A stretch of 64,000 nucleotides of DNA from Pseudomonas chlororaphis subsp. chlororaphis. Lineage in GTDB: Bacteria; Pseudomonadota; Gammaproteobacteria; Pseudomonadales; Pseudomonadaceae. Position 1 is the first letter of the stretch, and each line of letters starts with the position of its first letter. The translations under genes were made by a program, and so were the position numbers. The stretch lies in contig NZ_CP027712.1 in assembly GCF_003945765.1 (NCBI RefSeq), positions 1,178,001 to 1,242,000 on the forward strand, in the 5' to 3' direction. Shown piece after piece: positions 18,325 through 29,493 of the stretch. A model generated the notes under the pieces. It had not been told where the DNA came from. It saw nothing but the letters and a program-made list of their open reading frames with translations, and searched no databases.

Positions 18325-19010
18325 GCGTTTCTTTGAGCCGTCTCGAGCGTCAGCTCGGTTACACCTTCAAGGACCAGGAACTGATGGTTCTGGCCCTCAC
18401 TCACCGCAGTTTTGCCGGGCGCAACAACGAACGCCTGGAATTCCTCGGTGATGCCATTCTCAACTTCGTCGCCGGCGAAGCGCTGTTCGAGCGTTTTCCC
18501 CAGGCTCGCGAAGGCCAGCTGTCGCGTCTGCGCGCGCGCCTGGTGAAGGGTGAAACCCTGGCCGTACTGGCCCGTGGTTTCGATCTGGGCGAATACCTGC
18601 GCCTGGGCTCCGGTGAGTTGAAAAGCGGCGGCTTTCGTCGTGAGTCGATCCTCGCCGATGCCCTGGAAGCGCTGATTGGTGCGATCTACCTGGATGCCGG
18701 CATGGAGGTCGCGCGCGAGCGCGTGCTGTCTTGGCTGACGTCCGAGTTCGACAGCCTGACGCTGGTCGACACCAACAAGGACCCCAAGACCCGCCTGCAG
18801 GAATTCCTGCAGTCGCGTGCCTGTGAACTGCCCCGCTACGAAGTGGTGGATATCCAGGGTGAGCCCCATTGCCGGACGTTCTTCGTCGAATGTGAAATCA
18901 CCCTACTGAACGAAAAAAGCCGAGGTCAGGGTGTGAGCCGTCGCATTGCCGAACAGGTAGCGGCCGCCGCAGCACTGATTGCCCTGGGCGTGGAGAATGG
19001 CCATGACTGA
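18321..19010 (+). CDS. rnc: Ribonuclease III
   Basis: A 229-residue double-strand-specific endoribonuclease that processes rRNA precursors and many mRNAs. The catalytic signature [14 protein letters not shown] lies near residue 37, and the second acidic cluster [14 protein letters not shown] follows. The C-terminal third is a dsRNA-binding domain ([20 protein letters not shown] ... AAAALIAL). It starts with GTG and overlaps era by 8 bases. Confidence 0.98.
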   Translation: MSVSLSRLERQLGYTFKDQELMVLALTHRSFAGRNNERLEFLGDAILNFVAGEALFERFPQAREGQLSRLRARLVKGETLAVLARGFDLGEYLRLGSGELKSGGFRRESILADALEALIGAIYLDAGMEVARERVLSWLTSEFDSLTLVDTNKDPKTRLQEFLQSRACELPRYEVVDIQGEPHCRTFFVECEITLLNEKSRGQGVSRRIAEQVAAAAALIALGVENGHD

Positions 19011-19905
19011 TACAACCGCAACACGCTGTGGCTATGTCGCCATCGTCGGCCGTCCGAACGTGGGCAAGTCCACGCTGCTGAACCATATCCTGGGACAGAA
19101 GCTGGCCATTACCTCGCGCAAGCCGCAGACCACTCGGCACAACATGCTCGGCATCAAGACCGAAGGCGCCATCCAGGCGATCTACGTCGACACCCCGGGC
19201 ATGCACAAGAGCAACGAGAAGGCGCTGAACCGCTACATGAACAAGACCGCCTCGGCGGCCTTGAAAGACGTCGACGTGGTGATCTTCGTCGTTGACCGCA
19301 CCAAGTGGACCGACGAAGACCAGCTGGTGCTGGAGCGTGTGCAGTACGTGCAGGGCCCGGTGATCCTGGCGATCAACAAGACCGACCGCATCGAGGACAA
19401 GGCCGAGCTGATGCCGCACCTGACCTGGTTGCAGGAGCAGTTGCCGAATGCCGAGATCGTCCCGGTATCGGCCCAGCAAGGCCACAACCTGGAAGCCCTG
19501 GAAGGCCTGATCGCCAAGCACCTACCGGAAAACGATCACTTCTTCCCGGAAGACCAGATCACCGACCGCAGCAGCCGTTTCCTCGCCGCCGAACTGGTGC
19601 GCGAAAAGATCATGCGCCAGCTGGGTGCCGAGCTGCCGTACCAGATCACCGTGGAAATCGAAGAGTTCAAGCAGCAGGGCAAGACCCTGCATATTCATGC
19701 CTTGATCCTCGTCGAACGCGACGGCCAGAAGAAAATCATCATTGGCGACAAGGGTGAGCGCATCAAGCGCATCGGCATGGAAGCGCGCAAGGACATGGAG
19801 CTGCTGTTCGACTCCAAGGTCATGCTCAACCTGTGGGTCAAGGTCAAAGGTGGTTGGTCCGACGACGAGCGCGCCCTGCGTTCGCTGGGCTACGGCGACC
19901 TGTAA
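19003..19905 (+). CDS. era: GTPase Era
   Basis: A 300-residue GTPase needed for 30S ribosome assembly. G1 is [13 protein letters not shown]3 DTPGMH and G4 NKTD; the C-terminal KH domain binds 16S rRNA and contains [18 protein letters not shown]. The ATG at 19003 overlaps the end of rnc by 8 bases, giving the conserved rnc-era pair. Confidence 0.98.
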   Translation: MTDTTATRCGYVAIVGRPNVGKSTLLNHILGQKLAITSRKPQTTRHNMLGIKTEGAIQAIYVDTPGMHKSNEKALNRYMNKTASAALKDVDVVIFVVDRTKWTDEDQLVLERVQYVQGPVILAINKTDRIEDKAELMPHLTWLQEQLPNAEIVPVSAQQGHNLEALEGLIAKHLPENDHFFPEDQITDRSSRFLAAELVREKIMRQLGAELPYQITVEIEEFKQQGKTLHIHALILVERDGQKKIIIGDKGERIKRIGMEARKDMELLFDSKVMLNLWVKVKGGWSDDERALRSLGYGDL

Positions 19906-20027
19906 TCCTGCCCCGTCGCCGGCGCCTCGTTCCTGCAACGTGCAGGGCGAGCCGCTGGCGATAAAGGTTCAACGAACCTTCCCGTGGACCTGTCACTTTC
20001 TCAAGCCTTGAGATCCCCCCGACACCT

Positions 20028-20717
20028 ATGTCCAGTAACGCTCCCATCGGCCAGCCCGCTTATGTCCTGCACAGTCGCGCCTATCGCGAGAGCAGTGCAT
20101 TGGTGGACTTCCTCACGCCCCAGGGGCGGCTGCGCGCGGTGTTGCGCGGCGCGCGGGGCAAGGCCGGGACCCTGGCGCGGCCGTTCGTGCCGCTGGAAGT
20201 CGAATTTCGTGGGCGCGGCGAGCTGAAAAACGTCGGGCGCATGGAAAGCGCGGGAACCTCCACCTGGCTCAACGGCGAAGCGCTGTTCAGCGGCCTCTAC
20301 CTCAATGAGTTGCTGATCCGCCTGCTGCCCGCCGAAGACCCGCATCCGGCGATCTTCGAGCACTATGCGGCAACCTTGCTGGCTTTGGCCGAGGGCAGGG
20401 CCCTTGAGCCCTTGCTGCGCGCGTTCGAATGGCGCCTGCTGGACGACCTGGGCTACGGCTTCGCCCTGGACATGGATATCCACGGCGCGCCGATTGAGGC
20501 GCAGGGCATGTACCGCCTGCAGGTGGATGCTGGTCTGGAGCAGGTTCACCTGTTGCAACCAGGCCTGTTCAACGGCACCGAGCTGCTGGCCATGGCGCAA
20601 GCCGACTGGAGCGCCCCCGGCGCGCTGGCGGCGGCCAAGCGCCTGATGCGCCAGGCCCTGGCGGTGCACCTGGGCGGTCGGCCCTTGGTCAGTCGCGAAT
20701 TGTTTCGCAAGCCCTAG
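20028..20717 (+). CDS. recO: DNA repair protein RecO
   Basis: A 229-residue RecO, which loads RecA on SSB-coated DNA in the RecFOR pathway. The N-terminal OB fold reads [19 protein letters not shown] and [19 protein letters not shown]; the rest is the helical C-domain ([21 protein letters not shown]). It follows era by 122 bases, a gap in which I see no signal beyond GC-rich sequence. Confidence 0.95.
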   Translation: MSSNAPIGQPAYVLHSRAYRESSALVDFLTPQGRLRAVLRGARGKAGTLARPFVPLEVEFRGRGELKNVGRMESAGTSTWLNGEALFSGLYLNELLIRLLPAEDPHPAIFEHYAATLLALAEGRALEPLLRAFEWRLLDDLGYGFALDMDIHGAPIEAQGMYRLQVDAGLEQVHLLQPGLFNGTELLAMAQADWSAPGALAAAKRLMRQALAVHLGGRPLVSRELFRKP

Positions 20718-20844
20718 TCGTCCCATTGCGCCAATACGCTCGAATCCTGCCTGGCTTGCTCGTGCGACCGAAAGCCGGCAGTTATTTTCGCCAGCGGACA
20801 CTATATGCTGTGCACCGAATCTCTAACTCCTCAGGAGCGCTTCC

Positions 20845-21588
20845 GTGACCACCAGCAATCGCATTCTTCTTGGCGTGAACATCGACCACGTAGCCACCCT
20901 GCGTCAGGCTCGGGGCACCCGTTACCCTGACCCGGTCAAGGCGGCGCTGGACGCGGAAGAGGCGGGGGCCGACGGCATCACCGTGCACCTGCGCGAGGAC
21001 CGCCGGCATATCCAGGAGCGCGACGTGCTGCTGCTCAAGGACGTGCTGCAAACCCGCATGAACTTCGAGATGGGCGTCACCGAGGAAATGATGGCGTTCG
21101 CCGAGCGCATCCGTCCGGCGCACATCTGCCTGGTTCCGGAAACCCGCCAGGAGCTGACCACCGAGGGCGGCCTGGATGTCGCCGGGCAGGAAGCGCGGAT
21201 CAAGGCGGCGGTAGAGCGGCTGTCGAAGATCGGCGCCGAAGTGTCACTGTTCATCGACGCCGATGAGCGGCAGATCGCCGCCTCTCGCCGCGTGGGCGCG
21301 CCCGCCATCGAGCTGCACACCGGGCGTTATGCCGATGCCGAAACGCCGAGCGAGGTGGCCGAGGAGCTGCGGCGTGTGGCCGACGGCGTGGCTTTCGGCC
21401 TGGGCCAGGGCCTGATCGTCAATGCCGGCCACGGCCTGCATTACCACAACGTCGAGGCGGTCGCGGCGATCAAGGGCATCAACGAGTTGAACATCGGCCA
21501 TGCGCTGGTGGCCCATGCGCTGTTCGTCGGTTTCAAAGGCGCAGTGGCGGAGATGAAGGCGCTGATCCTGGCGGCGGCCAAGGCCTGA
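20845..21588 (+). CDS. pdxJ: Pyridoxine 5'-phosphate synthase
   Basis: A 247-residue TIM-barrel enzyme that condenses 3-amino-1-hydroxyacetone phosphate with deoxyxylulose 5-phosphate to make pyridoxine 5'-phosphate. Characteristic pieces are [36 protein letters not shown] and [11 protein letters not shown]. The start is a GTG preceded by AGGAG at ideal distance. It closes the lepA-to-pdxJ row. Confidence 0.97.
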   Translation: MTTSNRILLGVNIDHVATLRQARGTRYPDPVKAALDAEEAGADGITVHLREDRRHIQERDVLLLKDVLQTRMNFEMGVTEEMMAFAERIRPAHICLVPETRQELTTEGGLDVAGQEARIKAAVERLSKIGAEVSLFIDADERQIAASRRVGAPAIELHTGRYADAETPSEVAEELRRVADGVAFGLGQGLIVNAGHGLHYHNVEAVAAIKGINELNIGHALVAHALFVGFKGAVAEMKALILAAAKA

Positions 21589-21597
21589 CGGAGACTC

Positions 21598-21702
21598 TGT
21601 AGCCGCTGCCGCAGGCTGCGATCGACCGGAACGGTCGTGGCGATTTTACGGTTGTTCAGGTCCTGCGGACTTGTCGCAATCGTCGGCAGCGGCTTTCTAC
21701 GC
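21598..21702. repeat. REP element, second family (TGTAGCCGCTGCCG type)
   Basis: TGTAGCCGCTGCCGCAGGCTGCGATCG on the left faces CGCAATCGTCGGCAGCGGCTTTCTAC on the right, with a small inner palindrome. This family differs from the TGTAGGAGCGAGG units and recurs at 41.4 kb. It separates pdxJ from the converging mltF. Confidence 0.7.
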
Positions 21703-21709
21703 AGAGGGT

Positions 21710-23329
<1,620 letters not shown>

Positions 23330-23457
23330 TCACAGGGTGCTGCGCGCGGGCCGACGTCTGGCTGCGCTCGGGCGTGCCGTTTCGGGTGCCGTCGCGGGCG
23401 GTTTACGCTAGAATGCACGGCCTCAAAGCACACCCCCTTCCCGAGGCTGTCCCGAAG

Positions 23458-26400
23458 ATGTTGATCCTGCGCGGCGCTCCTGCCCTTTCTGCCTTTCGCC
23501 ACAGCAAACTCCTTGAGCAACTGAGCCAGAAGGTTCCAGCTGTCAGTGGCCTGTATGCTGAATTCGCTCACTTCGCCGAAGTTACCGGCGTCCTGACCGG
23601 CGACGAACAGCAGGTGCTTGCGCGCCTTCTGAAGTACGGCCCAAGCGTACCGGTGCAAGAACCTACCGGTCGTCTGTTCCTGGTGCTGCCGCGTTTCGGC
23701 ACCATCTCGCCATGGTCGAGCAAGGCCAGCGATATCGCCCGCAACTGTGGCCTGAGCAAGATCCAGCGCCTGGAGCGCGGCATTGCCTTCTATGTGGCCG
23801 GTGAATTCAGCGACGCGCAAGCGCAGTTGATCGCCGACACTCTGCACGACCGCATGACCCAGATCGTGCTGGGCAACCTGGAGCAGGCTGCCGGCCTGTT
23901 CAGCCATGCCACGCCGAAGCCGCTGACCGCCATCGATATCCTCGGTGGTGGCCGCGCCGCGCTGGAACAGGCCAACACCGAACTGGGCCTGGCCCTGGCC
24001 GAAGACGAAATCGATTACCTGGTCAACGCCTTCCAGGGCCTCAAGCGCAACCCGCATGACATCGAACTGATGATGTTCGCCCAGGCCAACTCCGAGCACT
24101 GCCGTCACAAGATCTTCAACGCCAGTTGGGACATCGACGGCCAGAGCCAGGAAAAAAGCCTGTTCGGCATGATCAAGAACACCTATCAGATGCACAACGA
24201 AGGTGTGCTGTCGGCTTACAAGGACAACGCCTCGGTGATTGTCGGCAATGTCGCCGGCCGTTTCTTCCCGAACCCTGAAACCCGCCAGTACGGCGCGGTG
24301 CAGGAGCCGGTGCACATCCTGATGAAGGTCGAGACTCACAACCACCCGACCGCCATCGCCCCGTTCCCGGGCGCATCCACCGGTTCCGGTGGCGAGATCC
24401 GCGATGAAGGTGCAACCGGGCGTGGCGCCAAGCCAAAGGCCGGCCTGACCGGTTTCACCGTATCCAACCTGCAGATCCCGGGCTTCGAACAGCCGTGGGA
24501 AGTGCCGTACGGCAAGCCTGAGCGCATTGTCACCGCGCTGGACATCATGATCGAAGGCCCGCTGGGCGGCGCCGCGTTCAACAACGAATTCGGTCGTCCG
24601 GCCCTGACCGGCTACTTCCGTACCTTCGAACAGTCGATCGCCACCCCGCACGGTGATGAAGTGCGTGGTTACCACAAGCCGATCATGCTGGCCGGCGGCA
24701 TGGGCAACATTCGCGAAGAGCACGTCAAGAAAGGCGAGATCGTCGTCGGCTCCAAGCTGATCGTCCTCGGCGGCCCGGCGATGCTCATCGGCCTGGGTGG
24801 CGGCGCCGCTTCCTCCATGGCCACCGGCACCAGCTCGGCGGATCTGGACTTCGCTTCCGTTCAGCGTGAAAACCCGGAAATGGAGCGCCGTTGCCAGGAA
24901 GTCATCGACCGTTGCTGGCAGCTGGGCGACAAGAACCCGATCAGCTTCATCCACGACGTCGGCGCGGGCGGTCTGTCCAACGCCTTCCCGGAACTGGTCA
25001 ACGACGGCGACCGCGGTGGCCGTTTCGAACTGCGCAACATTCCAAACGACGAGCCGGGCATGGCCCCGCACGAAATCTGGAGCAACGAATCCCAGGAACG
25101 CTACGTTCTGGCCGTCGGCCCGGCCGACTTCGAGCGCTTCCAGGCCATCTGCGAACGTGAGCGTTGCCCGTTTGCCGTCGTCGGTGAAGCCACCGCCGAA
25201 CCGCATCTGACGGTCACGGACAGCCACTTCGGCAACAGCCCGGTGGACATGCCACTGGAAGTGCTGCTGGGCAAGGCGCCGCGCATGCACCGTTCGGTGG
25301 TTCGCGAAGCCGAGCTGGGCGACGATTTCGACCCGTCGAGCCTCGACATCGGCGAAAGCATCGAGCGCGTCCTGCATCACCCGGCCGTCGCGAGCAAAAG
25401 CTTCCTGATCACCATCGGCGACCGCACCATCACCGGCCTGGTGGCCCGTGACCAAATGGTCGGCCCATGGCAGGTTCCGGTGGCCGACGTGGCCGTCACC
25501 GCCACCAGTTTCGACGTCTACACCGGTGAAGCCATGGCCATGGGCGAGCGTACTCCGCTGGCGCTGCTGGACGCCCCGGCGTCGGGCCGCATGGCCATCG
25601 GCGAAACCCTGACCAACATTGCCGCGTCGCGCATCAACAAGATCTCCGACATCAAGCTGTCGGCGAACTGGATGTCCGCCGCCGGCCACCCGGGCGAAGA
25701 CGCACGGCTGTACGACACCGTGAAAGCGGTCGGCATGGAACTGTGCCCTGAGCTGGGCATCACCATTCCAGTGGGCAAGGACTCGATGTCCATGGCCACG
25801 CGCTGGAACGACAACGGTGAAGAAAAAACCGTGACCTCGCCGATGTCGCTGATCGTGACTGGTTTCGCGCCTGTGGCGGACATCCGCCAGACCCTGACCC
25901 CGCAACTGCGCATGGACAAGGGCACCACCGATCTGGTCCTGATCGACCTCGGTCGTGGCCAGAACCGCATGGGCGCCTCGATCCTCGCCCAGGTGCACGG
26001 CAAGCTCGGCAAGCAGGCCCCGGACGTCGATGACGCCGAAGACCTGAAAGCCTTCTTCGCGGTGATCCAGGGCCTCAACGCCGACGGTCACCTGCTGGCT
26101 TACCACGACCGTTCCGACGGTGGCCTGCTGACCAGCGTGGTGGAAATGGCCTTCGCCGGTCACTGCGGCCTGAACCTGAACCTCGACGCCCTGGCCGAGA
26201 GCTCGGCCGAGATCGCCGCCATCCTGTTCAACGAAGAACTGGGTGCGGTGATCCAGGTGCGCCAGGACGCAACCCCGGATGTGCTGGCGCAGTTCAGCGC
26301 CGCCGGCCTGGGCGACTGCGTGGCGGTGATCGGCCAGCCGGTCAACAACGGCCATATCAACATCACCTTCAACGGCGAGAATATCTTCGCCGGCGAGCGT

Positions 26401-27354
26401 CGCCTGTTGCAGCGCCAGTGGGCTGAAACCAGCTACCAGATCCAGCGCCTGCGGGACAACGCCGACTGCGCCGAGCAGGAATTCGACGTCCTGCTGGAAG
26501 AAGACAACCCGGGCCTGAGCGTCAAGCTGAGCTTCGACGTCAACCAGGACATCGCCGCGCCTTACATCAAGAAAGGTGTGCGTCCCCAGGTTGCCGTGCT
26601 GCGCGAGCAGGGCGTCAACGGCCAGGTGGAAATGGCCGCGGCGTTCGACCGTGCCGGCTTCAACGCGATCGACGTGCACATGAGCGACATCCTCGCCGGT
26701 CGCGTCGACCTGAACGACTTCAAGGGCATGGTCGCCTGCGGCGGCTTCTCCTACGGCGACGTACTCGGCGCCGGCGAAGGCTGGGCCAAGTCGGCACTGT
26801 TCAACAGCCGTGCCCGCGACGCCTTCCAGGGCTTCTTCGAGCGCAGCGACACTTTCACCCTCGGCGTGTGCAACGGTTGCCAGATGATGTCCAACCTGCA
26901 CGAGCTGATCCCGGGCAGCGAGTTCTGGCCGCACTTCGTGCGCAACCGGTCCGAGCAGTTCGAGGCCCGTGTGGCGATGGTCCAGGTCCAGGAGTCGAAC
27001 TCGATCTTCCTGCAGGGCATGGCCGGTTCGCGTATGCCGATCGCCATCGCCCACGGAGAAGGCCATGCGGAATTCGAAAGCGCAGAAGCGCTGCTTGAAG
27101 CCGACCTGTCCGGTTGCGTGGCCCTGCGTTTCGTCGACAACCACGGCAAGGTCACCGAAAGCTACCCGGCCAACCCGAACGGCTCGCCGCGCGGGATCAC
27201 TGGCCTGACCAGCCGCGACGGCCGCGTCACCATCATGATGCCGCACCCTGAGCGGGTATTCCGCGCCGTGCAGAACTCCTGGCGTCCGGAAGAGTGGAAC
27301 GAAGATGCGGCGTGGATGCGCATGTTCCGTAACGCTCGCGTGTGGGTGAACTAA
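23458..27354 (+). CDS. purL: Phosphoribosylformylglycinamidine synthase
   Basis: A 1298-residue large-type FGAM synthase, the ATP- and glutamine-dependent fourth step of purine synthesis. The N-terminal domain, the two AIRS-like synthetase halves ([21 protein letters not shown], and [11 protein letters not shown] in the second half) and the C-terminal class I glutamine amidotransferase domain are all present; its nucleophile is C1138 in GVCNGCQMM. The ATG at 23458 matches the family start [18 protein letters not shown] box at 23409-23414 may be its -10. The 287-base gap to mltF holds GC-rich dyads only. Confidence 0.98.
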   Translation: MLILRGAPALSAFRHSKLLEQLSQKVPAVSGLYAEFAHFAEVTGVLTGDEQQVLARLLKYGPSVPVQEPTGRLFLVLPRFGTISPWSSKASDIARNCGLSKIQRLERGIAFYVAGEFSDAQAQLIADTLHDRMTQIVLGNLEQAAGLFSHATPKPLTAIDILGGGRAALEQANTELGLALAEDEIDYLVNAFQGLKRNPHDIELMMFAQANSEHCRHKIFNASWDIDGQSQEKSLFGMIKNTYQMHNEGVLSAYKDNASVIVGNVAGRFFPNPETRQYGAVQEPVHILMKVETHNHPTAIAPFPGASTGSGGEIRDEGATGRGAKPKAGLTGFTVSNLQIPGFEQPWEVPYGKPERIVTALDIMIEGPLGGAAFNNEFGRPALTGYFRTFEQSIATPHGDEVRGYHKPIMLAGGMGNIREEHVKKGEIVVGSKLIVLGGPAMLIGLGGGAASSMATGTSSADLDFASVQRENPEMERRCQEVIDRCWQLGDKNPISFIHDVGAGGLSNAFPELVNDGDRGGRFELRNIPNDEPGMAPHEIWSNESQERYVLAVGPADFERFQAICERERCPFAVVGEATAEPHLTVTDSHFGNSPVDMPLEVLLGKAPRMHRSVVREAELGDDFDPSSLDIGESIERVLHHPAVASKSFLITIGDRTITGLVARDQMVGPWQVPVADVAVTATSFDVYTGEAMAMGERTPLALLDAPASGRMAIGETLTNIAASRINKISDIKLSANWMSAAGHPGEDARLYDTVKAVGMELCPELGITIPVGKDSMSMATRWNDNGEEKTVTSPMSLIVTGFAPVADIRQTLTPQLRMDKGTTDLVLIDLGRGQNRMGASILAQVHGKLGKQAPDVDDAEDLKAFFAVIQGLNADGHLLAYHDRSDGGLLTSVVEMAFAGHCGLNLNLDALAESSAEIAAILFNEELGAVIQVRQDATPDVLAQFSAAGLGDCVAVIGQPVNNGHINITFNGENIFAGERRLLQRQWAETSYQIQRLRDNADCAEQEFDVLLEEDNPGLSVKLSFDVNQDIAAPYIKKGVRPQVAVLREQGVNGQVEMAAAFDRAGFNAIDVHMSDILAGRVDLNDFKGMVACGGFSYGDVLGAGEGWAKSALFNSRARDAFQGFFERSDTFTLGVCNGCQMMSNLHELIPGSEFWPHFVRNRSEQFEARVAMVQVQESNSIFLQGMAGSRMPIAIAHGEGHAEFESAEALLEADLSGCVALRFVDNHGKVTESYPANPNGSPRGITGLTSRDGRVTIMMPHPERVFRAVQNSWRPEEWNEDAAWMRMFRNARVWVN

Positions 27355-27359
27355 GACCC

Positions 27360-27671
27360 GTGTACAAGCTCAGCTTTTTCGTCCCGCCCAGCCACGTGGA
27401 TGTGGTCAAGAACGCCGTATTTGCCGCCGGTGGCGGACGGATCGGCGCTTACGACCAGTGCGCGTGGCAGGTGCTGGGCCAGGGCCAGTTTCGCCCGTTG
27501 GACGGCAGCCAGCCGTTTCTCGGGCAGACCGGCCTGGTCGAGCAGGTGCAGGAATGGAAAGTCGAGTTGGTGGTGGCCGACGAGTTGATCCGTAGCGTGG
27601 TGATGGCCCTCAAGCAGAGCCATCCCTACGAGACACCGGCTTATGAAGTCTGGCGTCTGGAAGACTTCTAA
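27360..27671 (+). CDS. YqfO/NIF3 C-terminal-like small protein
   Basis: A 103-residue protein equal to the PII-like domain found inserted in, or appended to, NIF3/YqfO dinuclear-metal proteins: YKLSFFVPPSHVDVVKNAVFAAGGGRIG at the start and SHPYETPAYEVWRLEDF at the end. The stand-alone form has no known reaction and lacks metal-site histidines of full NIF3. The GTG at 27360 is preferred over GTG 27342 because the family starts M-Y-K-L. It follows purL by 5 bases and is probably co-transcribed with it. Confidence 0.88.
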   Translation: MYKLSFFVPPSHVDVVKNAVFAAGGGRIGAYDQCAWQVLGQGQFRPLDGSQPFLGQTGLVEQVQEWKVELVVADELIRSVVMALKQSHPYETPAYEVWRLEDF

Positions 27672-27683
27672 GGCCCGCCCATG

Positions 27684-27723
27684 AAAAAGCCCGCTGAACC
27701 GGTAACGGTCAGCGGGCTTTTTT
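27684..27723. terminator. Bidirectional terminator between the purL unit and the nag operon
   Basis: AAAAAGCCCGCTGA and its complement form a 14-bp stem with T tracts at either end (27718-27723 on the plus strand, the A run 27684-27688 on the minus strand). It lies between two converging units and can serve both. Confidence 0.9.
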
Positions 27724-27748
27724 GTGCCTGCTCTCCGGCAGGAGAGGG

Positions 27749-29467
27749 TCAGACCTTGACGCTGACCTCGCTGCGGTTGATCAGGCTATCCAGTGCTTGG
27801 CTCAGGCTCGCGGCCTTTTCCCCGAGCAGCAGGTGCCAGACGCCATCGTCGAGCTGGCTGGAACCCTGGCAGCCGAGGTTCTTCAGCTGGCATTCCGACA
27901 GCGCCTTGTTGTCGCCCAGTTGCACCCGCAGACGGGTCATGGCCACGCAGTCCAGTTGCAGCACATTGTCGCTGCCACCGAAGGCGTCCAGCCATTTCAC
28001 GGCTTCCTGGGGCGCAATGCTCACCGCTGGCGGTGCTTCGAAGGCGGCGGCAGGGCCTGGCTGTTCCAGTGGCTTGCCGCCGCTGGGCATGGCCAGGCGG
28101 ATTTCATCGGCGATGCTGTCGGCCAGCGGACCGACCACCACCTGCAGGCTGCCGCCCTTGCCGGGACGCACCACGGCCATGGCGCCAAGAGCCTTGAGGG
28201 CACTGTCCGATGCTTTGCTGCGGTCGGCCAGTTCCAGGCGCAGGCGGGTGGTGCAGGCACCGACGGTTATCAGGTTGTCCGCGCCGCCCAGGGCCTGGAT
28301 ATAGGCACCGGCGCGCTGATTGTTGGTCATGGCGGCTTTTTCGGTGCCCGGGGTGTCCTCGCGGCCCGGGGTTTTCAGGTTGAAGCGTTTAATGCAGAAG
28401 TCGAACACCAGGTAGTAGATCACCGCGTACAGCAGGCCCACCGGGAATACCAGCCAGCCGTTGGTGGAGCGGCCCCAGCCGAGGGCCATGTCGATGGCGC
28501 CGCCGGAAAAGGTGAAGCCCAGGTGGATGTTCAGCAGGTTGGTCAGGGCCATGGACAGGCCGGTCAGCAGGGCATGCACCAGGTACAGCATGGGGGCGAG
28601 GAACATGAAGGCGAACTCGATCGGCTCGGTGACCCCGGTCAGGAACGAGGTCAGGGCCATCGACAGGAAAATCCCGCCCATCACCTTGCGCCGCTCCGGC
28701 AGCGCATTGCGGTACATGGCCAGGCACGCCGCCGGCAGGCCGAACAGCATCATCGGGAACATGCCGGTCATGAACTGGCCGCCCTTGGGGTCGCCGGCGA
28801 AGTAGCGGGTCAGGTCGCCGGTGACCACGGCGCCGGTGGCCGGGTCGGTGAAGCTGCCGAAAATGAACCAGGCCATGTTGTTCAGGATGTGGTGCAGGCC
28901 GGTGATGATCAGCAGGCGGTTGAACACACCGAAAACGAAGGCACCGAGGCTGCCGCTTTCCATCAGCAACTGGCCGAAGCTGTTGATGCCGTGCTGGATC
29001 GGCGGCCAGATCAGGCCGAACACCACCCCCAGGCCGACGGCGCTGAAGCCGGTGACGATCGGCACGAAGCGCCGCCCGCCAAAGAACGCCAGGTATTCCG
29101 GCAGCTTGATGTCCTTGAAGCGGTTGTACAGGGCACCGGCCAGCAGGCCGCTGATGATCCCGGCGAGCATGCCCATGTTGATGCTGGCATCGAGCACCTT
29201 GAGGGTTGCCACCATCACCAGGTAACCGATGGCCCCGGCCAGGCCGGCGGTGCCGTTGTTGTCCTTGGCGAAGCCCACGGCGATGCCGATGGCGAAGATC
29301 AGCGCCAGGTTGGCGAAGATGGTCTGGCCGGCATCGTGGATGATCGCGATGTTCAGCAGGTCGGTGTCGCCCAGGCGCAGCAGCAGGCCGGCGATCGGCA
29401 GGATCGCGATCGGCAGCATCAGGGCGCGGCCCAGGCGCTGCAGGCCTTCGATGAATAATTGGTACAT
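27749..29467 (-). CDS. nagE: GlcNAc-specific PTS permease IIC-IIB (with a second IIB-like domain)
   Basis: A 572-residue inner-membrane phosphotransferase permease. Residues 1-360 are the IIC channel domain with many hydrophobic helices (ALMLPIAILPIAGLLLRLGD, NTAGLAGAIGYLVM, and TGVTEPIEF in the sugar site). The IIB domain at about 385-460 carries the phospho-cysteine C405 in GACTTRLR. A second IIB-like domain (about 485-560, GGSDNVLQLDCVAMTRLR) has alanine at the position of that cysteine. It lacks a IIA domain, which NagF supplies. It is last in the nag operon, 26 bases behind nagF. Confidence 0.95.
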   Translation of the reverse strand: MYQLFIEGLQRLGRALMLPIAILPIAGLLLRLGDTDLLNIAIIHDAGQTIFANLALIFAIGIAVGFAKDNNGTAGLAGAIGYLVMVATLKVLDASINMGMLAGIISGLLAGALYNRFKDIKLPEYLAFFGGRRFVPIVTGFSAVGLGVVFGLIWPPIQHGINSFGQLLMESGSLGAFVFGVFNRLLIITGLHHILNNMAWFIFGSFTDPATGAVVTGDLTRYFAGDPKGGQFMTGMFPMMLFGLPAACLAMYRNALPERRKVMGGIFLSMALTSFLTGVTEPIEFAFMFLAPMLYLVHALLTGLSMALTNLLNIHLGFTFSGGAIDMALGWGRSTNGWLVFPVGLLYAVIYYLVFDFCIKRFNLKTPGREDTPGTEKAAMTNNQRAGAYIQALGGADNLITVGACTTRLRLELADRSKASDSALKALGAMAVVRPGKGGSLQVVVGPLADSIADEIRLAMPSGGKPLEQPGPAAAFEAPPAVSIAPQEAVKWLDAFGGSDNVLQLDCVAMTRLRVQLGDNKALSECQLKNLGCQGSSQLDDGVWHLLLGEKAASLSQALDSLINRSEVSVKV

Positions 29468-29493
29468 GGCGTGTCTCCCGGTGTTCTTGTTAT

